From NCBI GenBank assembly GCA_023374045.1, contig CM041780.1, forward strand, positions 93,405,005-93,469,004: a stretch of 64,000 nt of DNA, written 5' to 3'. Shown one piece after another: positions 47,110 to 57,290 of this stretch (position 1 is the stretch's first letter; every line of letters begins with the position of its first letter). The notes under the pieces were generated by a model, which saw only the letters and a program-made list of their open reading frames with translations, had not been told where the DNA came from and did not search any database. The position numbers and the translations under genes were made by a program. The DNA comes from Limonium bicolor (taxonomy: Eukaryota; Streptophyta; Magnoliopsida; Caryophyllales; Plumbaginaceae).

Positions 47110-48285
47110 TTTTCAGCGGTGTAGATGGTGCGGCTGCTACGTGCCAAGTTTTGTACGGCAGAAATGATTTGGTAGTCCAGTAAACTGTTGATTGGACTGT
47201 TTTTTATTATATTAACTTTAATTGGTTATAATTTTTAAAATATAAGTCCAAAAATTAAAAAATTTATATCATTGTTCATCTAAATTCAAGCTCTTCAAAA
47301 CAACCATATATGGATATATTTTGACAACTATAAAATTTTATATTATTTACAAAACAATAATAATACATTACAAAACAATAATGATTTTATTGGTTCTAGA
47401 GTTTATTATCTAATTCACTACTTATTAGTTAATAAATTATAATATCATTTTTAATGAATCATAATATCGAAATTACTAAATCATAATATCAAAATTACTG
47501 AATCATATCTTTATTTTAGTGTATCATCACAAACATATAAAAATAAATATTTTTACGTAATAATATAATACAAAACAATATTTTGCATGTATGAAAAATA
47601 CACGATTTATAATATAAGGTTTAAAATACATCATACAACAATAATAATACATTACAAAACAAAAATGATTTTTATCAGTTCCAAAGTTTGTTATGTAATT
47701 CACCACTTATTAGTTAATGAATCATTATATCAATTTTAATGAATCATAATACAAAATTAATGAATCATATCTTCATCATCGTAACCATGTAAAAATAAAA
47801 AAAAATTAATAATAATATAACACAAAAACAATATTTGGTATGTAAGAAAAATACATGATTCACCATATAAGGTTTAAAATACACCATACAACAATAATAA
47901 TACACTACAAAATAATAATAATTTTTATCGATTCCGAAGTTTGTTAGCTAATTCACCACTTATTAGTTAATGAATCATAATATCAATTTTAATAAATCAT
48001 AATATTAAAATTTATATTATGATTTAATGTATCATCATATACATGTAAAAATAATTTTTTTTCAAAGTTGTCAAAACATATCCATGACTGGTCTTATTTT
48101 AAAAAACTTGAATTTAGATGAATAATTATATAATTTTTTTTAATTTTGGACTTATATATTAAAAATTACAACCATTTAAAGTTAATATAATAAAAAACAG
48201 CCCAATCAACAAAACAGTCCATTCACCAGCTGACTGAGACTGCCATATCAACAACTTCACTCATTTTCGCGGACACGTAGCATCG
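47110..48285. mobile_element. Foldback-like element 2
   Basis: About 1.2 kb with long imperfect inverted repeats: 47133-47350 and 48050-48285 share TGCTACGTG ends, CAGTTTACTGG/GTGAATGGACTG, GACTGTTTTTTATTATATTAAC, TATAAGTCCAAAAATT, ATTCAAGCTC and ATGGATATNTTTTGACAAC. The centre (47355-48050) is three rough tandem copies of about 250-280 bp rich in AATCATAATATC and TTAGTTAATGAATCA. It shares the inner inverted-repeat sequence with foldback element 1. TSD not identified. Confidence 0.65.
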
Positions 48286-48299
48286 TATTTGCATTGCTT

Positions 48300-49381
48300 T
48301 TTATGTAGCCACTAGCTAGTAGGTACATACTATCATGGTTGCTACATCCTACATTATTGACTATTTACATTATTGAAATTGAAGATACTATCACATATAT
48401 GTATGTATATATAGATATGTGTGTGTAATAAGAGCTTTTGTCATGAGCTTGACTAGGCATTGCTACCTCCCATATGGCAATTGCATAACAATATCAAATA
48501 TTTGATATAAACAGCTATTGTTTTACTTAAGTAATCAGTACTTTTTTCTTAAGTTAGTAATTTGAAAGTTCGAACAAAACCCTTACCAAACATCTGAAGA
48601 ATATTAGGAACACCGCAGACTCGGGCCCTTGAATCTAGTAGGATAAAATTCCCAGTATCCAGAGGCTTCGATCATCTGAAACCTTACAACAAGCAAATGT
48701 ATTATGAATGTATCATGTCTTGATTATATTATTTCTCAATACTAATAACAATCTCACATATCGTATGACCCCAATTCTAGGTTTCAACACAGTAGTTCGA
48801 TTCATGATAACCTAAGGCTCCTCCTACTTTTGAGTTTTTCGCGCACAAAACGCATCTCAAAGATTTTGTTGTTCTATCAATTTTTCGAAAAAGTAAAAGA
48901 AAAAAACTATTGTTCTATCAACAAGCCATACCCATCTGTTTCCCCCGTTTAATGAAATACATATTTTCACTCAAAACACAATATGCAGCCCATAGGATAA
49001 ACTTAGACCAATCCAATATGAGGAGGCGGGCATCCCACATTTTTTATGTTGTGTCATATTTAGGTTGGAACAACCTCTAGGTTTTTATGAGCAAAAGTTT
49101 CAAACATCCAATTCTGAATTTTCATATAAAAAACCTAAAAGCTGAACACTCCCTCGTCACTAACCATAATCACAGGCTTGTTTTTTATATGCTTCAGATC
49201 AAAGAGGAACAGTACCTTCTGAATCTTAACATGTCGGTCCAGTCCAGCTTATATATAACGAGGTAAATAGTACCTTCTGACCTCAATTGTATCCACTTCC
49301 GATTGGTTCCTCGATTATCTGGTCTGGTTGAAGATCAAACTTTTCGGTATCCACGAGTTCCTTCAAAACAATAAATAATCA
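48300..49381. other. Region downstream of the PPR gene, no recognised feature
   Basis: AT-rich sequence with a GTATGTATATATAGATATGTGTGTG microsatellite-like stretch near 48400. It may include the 3' untranslated region of the PPR gene, but no polyadenylation signal can be assigned with confidence. Confidence 0.5.
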
Positions 49382-51092
49382 TCATATCTTATCAATTGAT
49401 TTAGCCTCTGAAACCATAGTACACGCATACACTGAGGGATTCAAGCCTAAATATTTCATCTCTTCCATGAGGTACTTAGCTTCTTCCCACTTTCTATCAT
49501 TGCAGAGGGCTATAATAGTTGAGCTATAGCTTGCAGCGTTGGGAACCATTTTGTGATCTCGCATTTCTCTTATCAACCTCAGCGCCCTATAAGAGCTTTC
49601 TTCCTTGCAGTACCCATTAATCATGATATTGTAGATAACATCATTTGGCTCTATGTTCATCACATCCATTTTCTTGAACAACTTTCTAGCTTCTTTCATG
49701 TCACCTTTAGTACACAATCCGTGCAACAACGCACCAACTGTGTAAGCATCAACTCCCAGACCAGACTGTAACATTAAATCATATATCTGAAGTGCTCTTT
49801 GTATGTTGTTGCCAGATCTAATGAAGCCATCCATTAGAATTGTATAAGTCACTTTTGAAGGAAGAATTCCTCTTTCTCGCATCTCCTTTACCAAATTATC
49901 AGCCTCCTTGAATCTTCCAGCTCTAGAAAACCCGGATATCAAAATATTATAGGTAGCTGAAGAAGGTAATAGACCATCAATTTTCATCTGATCCAATAAA
50001 CTCAAAGCTCTCTCCATTTTCCTACTACTGCAGAAAGCGTCCATAAGAATGTTGTACGTAATCAAGTTTGGCCTTAACCCACGGATTTTCATCTGGTATA
50101 TCAAGTTCTCGGCTTTTGAGGTCTCCCTCCCTTTGCATAGCCCTTCAATCAGAATATTATAGGAGACAGCATTACAAGCAACCCTCTTTCAAACATTTCA
50201 TCGAACAGAATTAAAGCACTTGTTATTTTGCCGTCCTTACAGTACTCATGCATCACGGAGTTGTAGGTATAAATGTTGGGCAAAACCCACTTGCTTCATC
50301 TTCTCAAATAAAGTAAACCATCAGTGTTGAGCCTTTTCTTGAAAAATCCATTAATCATAACAGTATAAGTATGCTGATTAGCTAATATTCCCAACCGCTC
50401 CATATCGGAGAACAAGCTCTTTGCCCTATCAATATCGTCATTCTTACAGCATCCATCAATCAAAGCAGTGTAGATAACGACATTTGGACACAAACCTGCA
50501 TCATTCAATAAATTGAAAACCTCAAAGGCCCTGCCCAAATCTCTAGCTTCGCAGCTAGCTTTGATCATTATCCCGAAAGTATACTCGTCAAATTCAATCT
50601 TCTCCTTGAAACCAGTAAATACCACCAAGCCTTCTCAAATTGACAGCTCTTAATGAGAAGAATCAAGAGATTGTTCAAAGTCTCCGATCTTAGGACATAG
50701 CCTGTAGTCATCATTTGATTGAAACAATCTAAAGCCTGTTCGCATAGTTCATACCGAGCACATATATCAATCATGGTTTCACATAAACGGCTGAAAATGG
50801 GTGCCGAGTGGGGGTAGTGTTGGGTGAAAGATACAAGGAGATTTGCAGAGTCCGATCGCGTGAACAACTTAAATTGGCCAGAGAGAAATTTCAGGATCAG
50901 CGACTCAGTTTGGCTTGAAAAGTTCCAAGAGACAAGGAGGTGCAGAACGAAAGACAAGGATTGCGTGGTGTGTTGAAGGTCGTTGAGAACAGAGGATTCG
51001 AAGAGAGAGACAGCTTTCAATGGTGGGATTTTCACCATTTTCTGCATCAAAATCTGAGCTTGCCGCACTTGCAAGTTCACAGGCACTGACAT
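49382..51092 (-). pseudogene. P-class pentatricopeptide repeat (PPR) gene, frame broken
   Basis: Reads as one intronless protein of about 570 residues once frame changes are ignored: N-terminal part 51092-50568, middle 50628-50296, C-terminal part ending at the stop at 49382. It has about eleven 35-residue PPR motifs of the P class (for example PNVVIYTALIDGCCKNDDID, PNLITYNILMDAFCSSRKME, PSKVTYTILMDGFIRSGNNI, PNDVIYNIMINGYCKEESS). Proteins of this type bind organellar RNA in sequence-specific fashion and act in RNA processing, stability or translation in mitochondria or chloroplasts. At least four frame changes are needed (near 50605, 50307, 50274-50286 and 50183). Each is consistent with loss of one or two bases in a short homopolymer, which also fits sequencing error; the gene may be intact in reality. 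The ATG at 51092 begins MSVPVNLQVR; targeting cannot be judged. Confidence 0.82.
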
Positions 51093-51359
51093 CTTTCATG
51101 AGCAAGCTCCTTCAGCACAAACATTTCAGCATTGCGCTTCCAAAAAAACAACCTCCCTAAAGAAGGCAGAGACAGAAGATGAGGTGATACTCGATAGAGC
51201 CGGATCCATAGCTAGGGAATCCATAGCAAGGCGATTCCCGACGGTCTTCCCCGGCAGCCACTTCTTGCGGCAGCCGCCTTTTGTCTGTTCCCTCCTTCTC
51301 CCCTCCTCTATTCTTTCCCACGGTGTATTGAGTCTGGGTCCAGTGCGTGGCACTCCCCG

Positions 51360-52649
51360 ATGGAAGATCTAGAGATTACTCGTAACCCTAATAAAAAACC
51401 CCGAAGTGGTGAAGCGGCGGACATGAATGTCGACTCTCAGCAGCTCTCTCAGGTTGCTGCTCAAGACCAATCGGAGAAGCAGGTTGTTTCTTTCAAGAAT
51501 GTGGTGGCTAACAGTAACCCTCAGGTGTCAGCCATGGAGGATGACAATGCGTGGTTAGAATTGGTTTCCGACGACGAGGATGAAGATCTGGAGGAAGAGG
51601 ACCCAAAGTGTCCTGTTATTCGCGTGTCGAAAGAACAGAAAGCGAGGTTTAGGAGGCCATGGAAGGACGCAATCATCATCAAGCTTCTTGGGAAAAATCT
51701 CCCTATGCATATTCTCTTCGATAGACTGAAGAATAGATGGAACTTGTTTGGTGAGTTCACTATGGACGACCTGACAAATGGTTATTACAGAGTTATTTTC
51801 TCAAACCAGGAGGATCTTCAATTTGTGCTAACCGAAGGGCCGTGGCCGATAATGGATCATTACCTCACGGTGCGTCGGTGGACCCCCAATTTCAACCCTA
51901 ATTCGGAGGCGCTAGAGAGTCTTGAAGTGCTGGTTCGGTTTCCGGATCTTCCTAACGAGTACTACAACGATGAATTCATGCGTATTCTGGGCTCCAAGGT
52001 TGGCAAAGTCAAACGAGTGGACTTGTCCCCGGCTAATTTCGGGAAAACAAGATTGGCGAGAGTTGCTGTCGAGGTTGACCTTACCAAACCTCTTCTAGCA
52101 AAGTACCGGTTCCGTAAGAAGACCATGAAGATTGAGTATGAAGGGTTACACCTTGTGTGTTTCACCTGCGGGTGCTATGGACACAAGGACACCAATTGTC
52201 CTCATCGGGAGATCGAGAATCTTGAGGAACAGGCTGATGGGGAGAATTTTAATACGGAGGAAAACCCGGAGGAAATCTCTCACATCATCAACGATTATGG
52301 AGATTGGATGGTCCCGAAGAAAAGGAACACCTTCAGATCAAAGAAGAAGAGTGATTCTGTTATTGCGACGAATATTCAATCCGAAACTATGGAGGGTTCT
52401 CGGTTCCAGATTCTTGAATCGAAGGAACCTGCTCGAGCCCAGGGGAATGTAGGCCAGTCTCAACCAGGCAAAGGTACGGGTGGTTCTCGCAAGACGGGTT
52501 TGGTTCGCAATCCTCATCCACCGGATCCTGATCCGGGCTCTGTGAGTAACCCTAACCCTAATCTTAGTGTTGGTAAATCTGATAGCGGTTTTCGCAGTAG
52601 ATTGACGGGTTCTCTGAACTTGCCTCATGGTTCTTTTAAAAAGACCTAG
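51360..52649 (+). CDS. LINE ORF1 protein (DUF4283, CCHC zinc knuckle)
   Basis: 429 residues, intact. Acidic, low-complexity N-terminus (about 1-90, with a D/E-rich run at 71-82); DUF4283 region from FRRPWKDAIIIKLLG (residue 97) through EGPWPIMDHYLTVRRW and LPNEYYNDEFM; then a CX2CX4HX4C zinc knuckle with Cys267, Cys270, His275 and Cys280 (CFTCGCYGHKDTNC); basic, Ser/Pro-rich C-terminus. In plant LINEs ORF1 proteins bind RNA and form the retrotransposition particle with the ORF2 protein. The start is the first ATG of the frame after the GC-rich 5' leader. The next ORF begins 32 bp downstream, so ORF2 would need reinitiation or a similar mechanism. Confidence 0.9.
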   Translation: MEDLEITRNPNKKPRSGEAADMNVDSQQLSQVAAQDQSEKQVVSFKNVVANSNPQVSAMEDDNAWLELVSDDEDEDLEEEDPKCPVIRVSKEQKARFRRPWKDAIIIKLLGKNLPMHILFDRLKNRWNLFGEFTMDDLTNGYYRVIFSNQEDLQFVLTEGPWPIMDHYLTVRRWTPNFNPNSEALESLEVLVRFPDLPNEYYNDEFMRILGSKVGKVKRVDLSPANFGKTRLARVAVEVDLTKPLLAKYRFRKKTMKIEYEGLHLVCFTCGCYGHKDTNCPHREIENLEEQADGENFNTEENPEEISHIINDYGDWMVPKKRNTFRSKKKSDSVIATNIQSETMEGSRFQILESKEPARAQGNVGQSQPGKGTGGSRKTGLVRNPHPPDPDPGSVSNPNPNLSVGKSDSGFRSRLTGSLNLPHGSFKKT

Positions 52650-52681
52650 CTGTTCTGTTATTTATCTCTTACTGTTTTATC

Positions 52682-55600
52682 ATGTCTGAGTTCTTGTTTT
52701 GGAATGTTAGGGGTGCTCTTAGAGCAAGTTTTCATAGGTCGCTTAGAGAATGCATTCGCACTAAGAGTCCTAAAGTTTTGGTGCTGGTTGAGCCTAGGGT
52801 TAGCGGTATTACTGCGGAGTCTATTTGCACCAGAATCGGTTTTGATTTTGTCCATCGTGAGGAAGCCCATGGCTTCAGTGGGGGAATTTGGGTTCTGTGG
52901 AATCTTCCTGTTGATATCCAGATTCTGTATTCTTGTAGACAGTTTGTCCACTGTAAGGTACAGGTTTCGAATAAGATGTTTTTCTTGACTGCCATTTATG
53001 CTAGCCCTAATCCATCTGCTAGAAATGAGGTTTGGAATGCTATTAACCAGATCCAACCTGCTAACGATATTCCATGGATTATAGGGGGTGATTTTAATGC
53101 TACTTTCCTCCCCTCTGATAGGAACAGATCTGCTAACAGAAATTCTGGTATAGATCTCCAGTTTTCAAATTGGGTTCAGGATAGGGGCCTTATAGATATT
53201 CCTGCTTTTGGCAGTTGTTTTACTTGGACTAATGGCAACCACAGAGCAAAGCTTGATAGGATTCTTGTTTCCACTGAAGGGTGCAGTTTATTCCCTAATG
53301 CCATGGTAGAAGTCTTACCTAGGTTATCTTCGGATCACTGCCCTATCTTCCTTTCCTTGGTTGGTACTCCTGGTAGGACTACTCAGCAGAAACCATTTAA
53401 GTTTCTTGCAGCATGGTTAACCCATCCTGAGTTCAAGCATAATGTTTCCCAAAATCTGAATCTGGAAGTGGATTTGTGTGAATCGTTAGATCTTTTAAGT
53501 CACCATCTTAAAGATTGGAACAGGTTTTCTTTTGGCCACATTACTAGGACCAAAAATAGGATTCTGGCTAGATTAAAAGGTATTCAAAAAGCTCTTGATA
53601 ATGGTGTTGGTAATCATTTAAAGGGTTTAGAAAAGGTTCTTCTGAAAGAACTTGACATGTGGCTGACTAGGGAAGAGTTGCTCTGGTTCCAGAAGTCTAG
53701 GGAGGATAGAATTAGGCTTGGGGACAGAAACACAAAATATTTCCACCTTAGAACTACCATCAGAAGGAGAAGGAACAGAGTCAATGCTCTGTTAGGCAGT
53801 GATGGCACTTGGGTCACTAATGATATTGACCTGTGTAACTTGGTCCAGAATCATTTTGTCAATCTGTTCAGCTGTAGTTCCTCCACTCCAACAGATCTGG
53901 TAGGTCATGATTTTCCAAGTTTATCTAGGAGTGAACTTAATTCCCTCTGTTTGGACATTTCTTTTGGGGAAGTCTCAAAAGCCCTAAAATCTATGAAAGC
54001 TTTCAAAGCTCCTGGTATTGATGGGTTTCCTGCTGGTTTTTTCCAGCAATTTTGGTCTCAACTTGGTCCTCCGATGCTTAAATTCATTAGGGATTCCTTC
54101 TCCAAAGGTAGTTTTGACAGAAAGTTAAACCGCACCATTATTGCCCTAATTCCTAAGGTAGATCAGCCCACCCTTATATCTCAGTTCAGACCCATTTCCT
54201 TGTGTCAAGTTCAGTATAAGCTTCTTGCTAAGGTCATAGTTAACAGGCTGAAGCCTCTTATGCCCAAATGGATCTCTGTCACTCAATCTAGTTTCGTTCC
54301 TGGCAGACAGATATTTGATAACATTATTCTGGTGCAGGAAGCTCTACATTTTCTTCATAACACCAAAGCTAGAAAGGGTTTTATGGCTTGGAAGATAGAT
54401 CTGGCTAAGGCTTATGATAGATTGTCATGGAATTTTATTAACAATACTCTTGGGTGCTTGGGTCTTCCCCATAACTTAATTAATCTGATCATGTGCTGTA
54501 TCTCCTCTGTTTCTTTCCAAATAAGTTGGAATGGTGGTCTTGCCCCTGAATTTAGAGCTGGTAGAGGGATCAGACAGGGGGACCCCCTATCTCCCTATAT
54601 TTTTGTTCTCTGTCTTGAAAGACTTTCTCAATTAATTAATAAAGCTGTTTCTAATAAGGATTGGATCCCCCTCTCCTTGGGCCGTAGGGGCACTGATATT
54701 TCTCACAGTTTTTTTGCTGATGATTTAGTCCTGTTTGGGGAAGCTACCACAAAACAAGTTCAGGTTATGAGGGATATTCTTTCGGAGTTCTGTAGTGCTT
54801 CTGGGCAGTTAATTAGTTTTGAAAAATCCAGCATCCTGTTCTCTAGGAATGCTAGTTGTGAGAGATCTCAGGTGTTAAGCTCGGAGGCTGGGATTCCTTA
54901 CACTAGGGACTTTGGGCGTTACTTAGGGGTCTTTCTACAGCAAGGTAGGGCTGATAAACGCAACCAGGAAAATCTGCTGTCTAAGATTCATAGTAAGCTT
55001 TCTGGTTGGAAAATGAAAACTTTATCGTTTACTGGTAGAATCTGTTTGGCAAAAAGTTCTATTTGTTCTGTTCCTATGCATAATATGCAGTGTCAACTCC
55101 TTCCTGTTGGTGTGTGTGATGAAATTGATAAGCTATGCCGTAACTTCATTTGGGGCCATGATTCAAATTCTAGGAAGTTACACACAGTTTCTTGGGACCA
55201 GATCTGTAAGCCTAAGGACCAAGGGGGCCTGGGCTTTAGGAAATCTAGAACTATGAATATGGCTTGTTTTGGTAAACTTGTGTGGAACATTATGTCTAAT
55301 AAGAGTGGGGTCTGCAGTAATCTTCTTAGAAACAAGTACCCTAACCCTGCTGTGAATAGTTGCTCTCCTACCTGGAAGAGTGTCAGGAAATGCAGTGTGT
55401 TGATCCAAAAAGGTTTCAAGTGGATTGTTAGTAACGGGATAACAGTCAAGTTTTGGACAGACAATTGGCTGTTGAATTCTAGTCTAAAGTCAGTAGCCAT
55501 TAGAGACATCCCTGTTTCTGCCCTAGATGACACAGTCTCTGATTATTGGGATGACAGCAGGGGCTGGATGTGGGAGAAATTCATGGAGTTTCTTCCTGAT

Positions 55601-56752
55601 GATCTACAACAGCGGTTCTGTAGCCAATTAGTTTTTCCTAATGCGGGAGAGGACTTCCTAGCCTGGGACTTACATAAAACTGGTGTTTATAATGTCAAAT
55701 CTGCTTATGCGTTACTTAATTCTCAGGATAACACTCATGTTCAAAACTGCCCTGACTCTAAGCTTTTTCAAGTATTATGGAGGCTTCCTGTGCAGGAAAG
55801 GGTCAGGGTCTGGTTGTGGCAAGTGTGTTTGGGCAAACTTATGACTAATGATAGGAGACTCAGGCTAGGTTTTACATCTGATAGCTCTTGTCACTATTGT
55901 GGTAGAGAGGAATCCATCATCCATGTTCTTCGTGATTGCAGTGTGGCTAGAAGAATTTGGGATAAATTTATTCCTGCTGCTAATAGGGGTGAGTTTTATG
56001 GGACAACTTTATCAGTTTGGTTGAAGGACAACTTATTAAGGAAACCACATAGACTGATTAGAGATAACTGGCTCTCTGTTTTTGCTATCAGTTGTCATAT
56101 GTTGTGGATATGGCGTAACTCCAAAGTCTTTGGACAGGAGCAAAATATGTTTCTGCCTTTGTATTCTGTTATCAATGCTTGCAGGAATAACAGGAAAGCT
56201 TGGGAGGCTCTCTCCTTTACTAATCAGGAGCAAGACCCTGGTCTGCTGAGCAACCGGGCAGATTCAGGAAGAAGTTGGAGTCCTCCAGGACATGGGTTTG
56301 TTAAGTTTAACGTAGATTGTGCATTTAATCAGTCTAATAGCTTAACTGCAATTGGTGGTGTTTGCAGGGACAGTGAAGGATCATGGGTAACTGGTTTTGG
56401 CATGCTCTCGGGCAAGACAAATGTCCTTCAAGCTGAAGCACTGGCGCTGCTCCATGCTCTCAAGCTGGCCTGGGGAAAACAGATGACTAATATCCAGTTC
56501 TGTTCGGACTCATTGGAGCTGGTGAAACTTGTTGAGGAGTGCCCAGAGCACCACCATTGTAGACCTCTAGTTATGGAATGTAAAGCCTTCTTAGATAGGA
56601 GCTGGATTGTATCTCTTGAGTTTGTCTCTCGCGAATGTAACTTAGTGGCTGATGCTCTAGCTAAAGCTAGCCTAAATGAGGGCTGGTCTTGTACCGTTTT
56701 GGACTCAACTCCCTGCTGCGTCCAGGCGCTGCTTCTAAGTGATGTAACTTGA
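52682..56752 (+). CDS. LINE ORF2 protein (endonuclease, reverse transcriptase, RNase H)
   Basis: 1356 residues, intact. AP-like endonuclease: Asn8, Glu37, Asp137 and Asn139 (GGDFN), Asp192 (KLDRILVS) and Asp218-His219 (SSDHCPI). Reverse transcriptase: LIPKVDQPTLISQFRPISL near 489-507, KIDLAKAYDR with Asp573, GIRQGDPLSP (629-638) and the catalytic FADD at 678-681. A zinc-binding region (CHYCGREESIIHVLRDC) follows around residues 1075-1095. RNase H at about 1203-1335 keeps Asp1212, Glu1252, Asp1276 and Asp1324. The protein would nick target DNA and copy the LINE RNA there (target-primed reverse transcription). All expected catalytic residues are present. It differs strongly from the decayed LINE at 11-15.6 kb, so it is a separate lineage. 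Confidence 0.95.
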   Translation: MSEFLFWNVRGALRASFHRSLRECIRTKSPKVLVLVEPRVSGITAESICTRIGFDFVHREEAHGFSGGIWVLWNLPVDIQILYSCRQFVHCKVQVSNKMFFLTAIYASPNPSARNEVWNAINQIQPANDIPWIIGGDFNATFLPSDRNRSANRNSGIDLQFSNWVQDRGLIDIPAFGSCFTWTNGNHRAKLDRILVSTEGCSLFPNAMVEVLPRLSSDHCPIFLSLVGTPGRTTQQKPFKFLAAWLTHPEFKHNVSQNLNLEVDLCESLDLLSHHLKDWNRFSFGHITRTKNRILARLKGIQKALDNGVGNHLKGLEKVLLKELDMWLTREELLWFQKSREDRIRLGDRNTKYFHLRTTIRRRRNRVNALLGSDGTWVTNDIDLCNLVQNHFVNLFSCSSSTPTDLVGHDFPSLSRSELNSLCLDISFGEVSKALKSMKAFKAPGIDGFPAGFFQQFWSQLGPPMLKFIRDSFSKGSFDRKLNRTIIALIPKVDQPTLISQFRPISLCQVQYKLLAKVIVNRLKPLMPKWISVTQSSFVPGRQIFDNIILVQEALHFLHNTKARKGFMAWKIDLAKAYDRLSWNFINNTLGCLGLPHNLINLIMCCISSVSFQISWNGGLAPEFRAGRGIRQGDPLSPYIFVLCLERLSQLINKAVSNKDWIPLSLGRRGTDISHSFFADDLVLFGEATTKQVQVMRDILSEFCSASGQLISFEKSSILFSRNASCERSQVLSSEAGIPYTRDFGRYLGVFLQQGRADKRNQENLLSKIHSKLSGWKMKTLSFTGRICLAKSSICSVPMHNMQCQLLPVGVCDEIDKLCRNFIWGHDSNSRKLHTVSWDQICKPKDQGGLGFRKSRTMNMACFGKLVWNIMSNKSGVCSNLLRNKYPNPAVNSCSPTWKSVRKCSVLIQKGFKWIVSNGITVKFWTDNWLLNSSLKSVAIRDIPVSALDDTVSDYWDDSRGWMWEKFMEFLPDDLQQRFCSQLVFPNAGEDFLAWDLHKTGVYNVKSAYALLNSQDNTHVQNCPDSKLFQVLWRLPVQERVRVWLWQVCLGKLMTNDRRLRLGFTSDSSCHYCGREESIIHVLRDCSVARRIWDKFIPAANRGEFYGTTLSVWLKDNLLRKPHRLIRDNWLSVFAISCHMLWIWRNSKVFGQEQNMFLPLYSVINACRNNRKAWEALSFTNQEQDPGLLSNRADSGRSWSPPGHGFVKFNVDCAFNQSNSLTAIGGVCRDSEGSWVTGFGMLSGKTNVLQAEALALLHALKLAWGKQMTNIQFCSDSLELVKLVEECPEHHHCRPLVMECKAFLDRSWIVSLEFVSRECNLVADALAKASLNEGWSCTVLDSTPCCVQALLLSDVT

Positions 56753-56796
56753 CTAATTCTAATACAGATTGAGGCTGTGCCTCCAGTTTTTCGACC

Positions 56797-56820
56797 AAAA
56801 AAAAAAAAAGAAACAAAAAA
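56797..56820 (+). other. Poly(A) tail of the intact LINE
   Basis: A run of A interrupted by one G and one C, directly after CTCCAGTTTTTCGACC. It marks the 3' end of the LINE and its orientation. Confidence 0.85.
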
Positions 56821-56876
56821 GTAATAGATTGCCCCAAAACTCTCTATCTTGATTCTCTACCCCTACCCAGCATACT

Positions 56877-57014
56877 TTGACTGGTAACAAATGACCATTG
56901 ACTGATAACTAATGATCATTGACCGATATCGGTGAATGTTGACCAGTAATGAATGGTCGTTGACTGACAACCAGCAACCGTTAACCATTGACCGGTGGCC
57001 GTTGACCAGATATT
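56877..57014. repeat. TTGAC minisatellite (about 21-bp period)
   Basis: Seven TTGAC-containing units, such as TTGACTGGTAACAAATGACCA, TTGACTGATAACTAATGATCA and TTGACCAGTAATGAATGGTCG, follow each other. TTGAC is the core of the W-box bound by WRKY factors, but the repeat periodicity explains the clustering; a regulatory role is speculation. Confidence 0.75.
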
Positions 57015-57268
57015 TATTTCATTCCCTTAGCTCAAACAAATAACTAGGAAAATCAAAGGGAATTCTTTTCCATTCCTCCCCATTCTCTTTTCCTGATTCT
57101 ATTCTGTTTCCTCACTTGAAACAAACACCCACTAATTTTGTTTAGCAATATCAGACATTTTTTGTAACACCCCCCCTACCGTTAATCCCCTAAAATATCT
57201 CCTAAACGTCATGATCTCTAATCTAATCGCAGCGGACTAATCAAACTAAGTAGCAGGTGATACACGCC

Positions 57269-57290
57269 GTTAGCCGCCCATACGACTAAC
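57269..57290. promoter_or_regulatory. Conserved LTR hairpin, element C
   Basis: GTTAG pairs with CTAAC and CG with CG around the loop CCCATA, with one C/A mismatch. Same position in the LTR and same loop core as 5706-5727, but a different inner stem. Confidence 0.6.

Larger units (their letters stand above)
51106..56820 (+). mobile_element. Intact L1-type LINE
   Basis: Contains two long intact ORFs separated by 32 bp and ends in an A-rich tail (56797-56820) preceded by about 40 bp of 3' sequence. The 5' end is not defined; it lies between the PPR start codon (51092) and ORF1 (51360), perhaps near 51130. The LINE thus sits directly upstream of the divergently oriented PPR gene. I could not match sequence after the tail (GTAATAGATTGCCCC) with sequence upstream, so the TSD is unresolved. 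Intact ORFs imply recent, possibly still competent, insertion. Confidence 0.9.

Noticed and set aside
52338..53056. Minus-strand and alternative-frame ORFs of 87-132 codons over the LINE
   Set aside because: Shadows of the intact ORF1 and ORF2, which carry recognisable domains on the plus strand.
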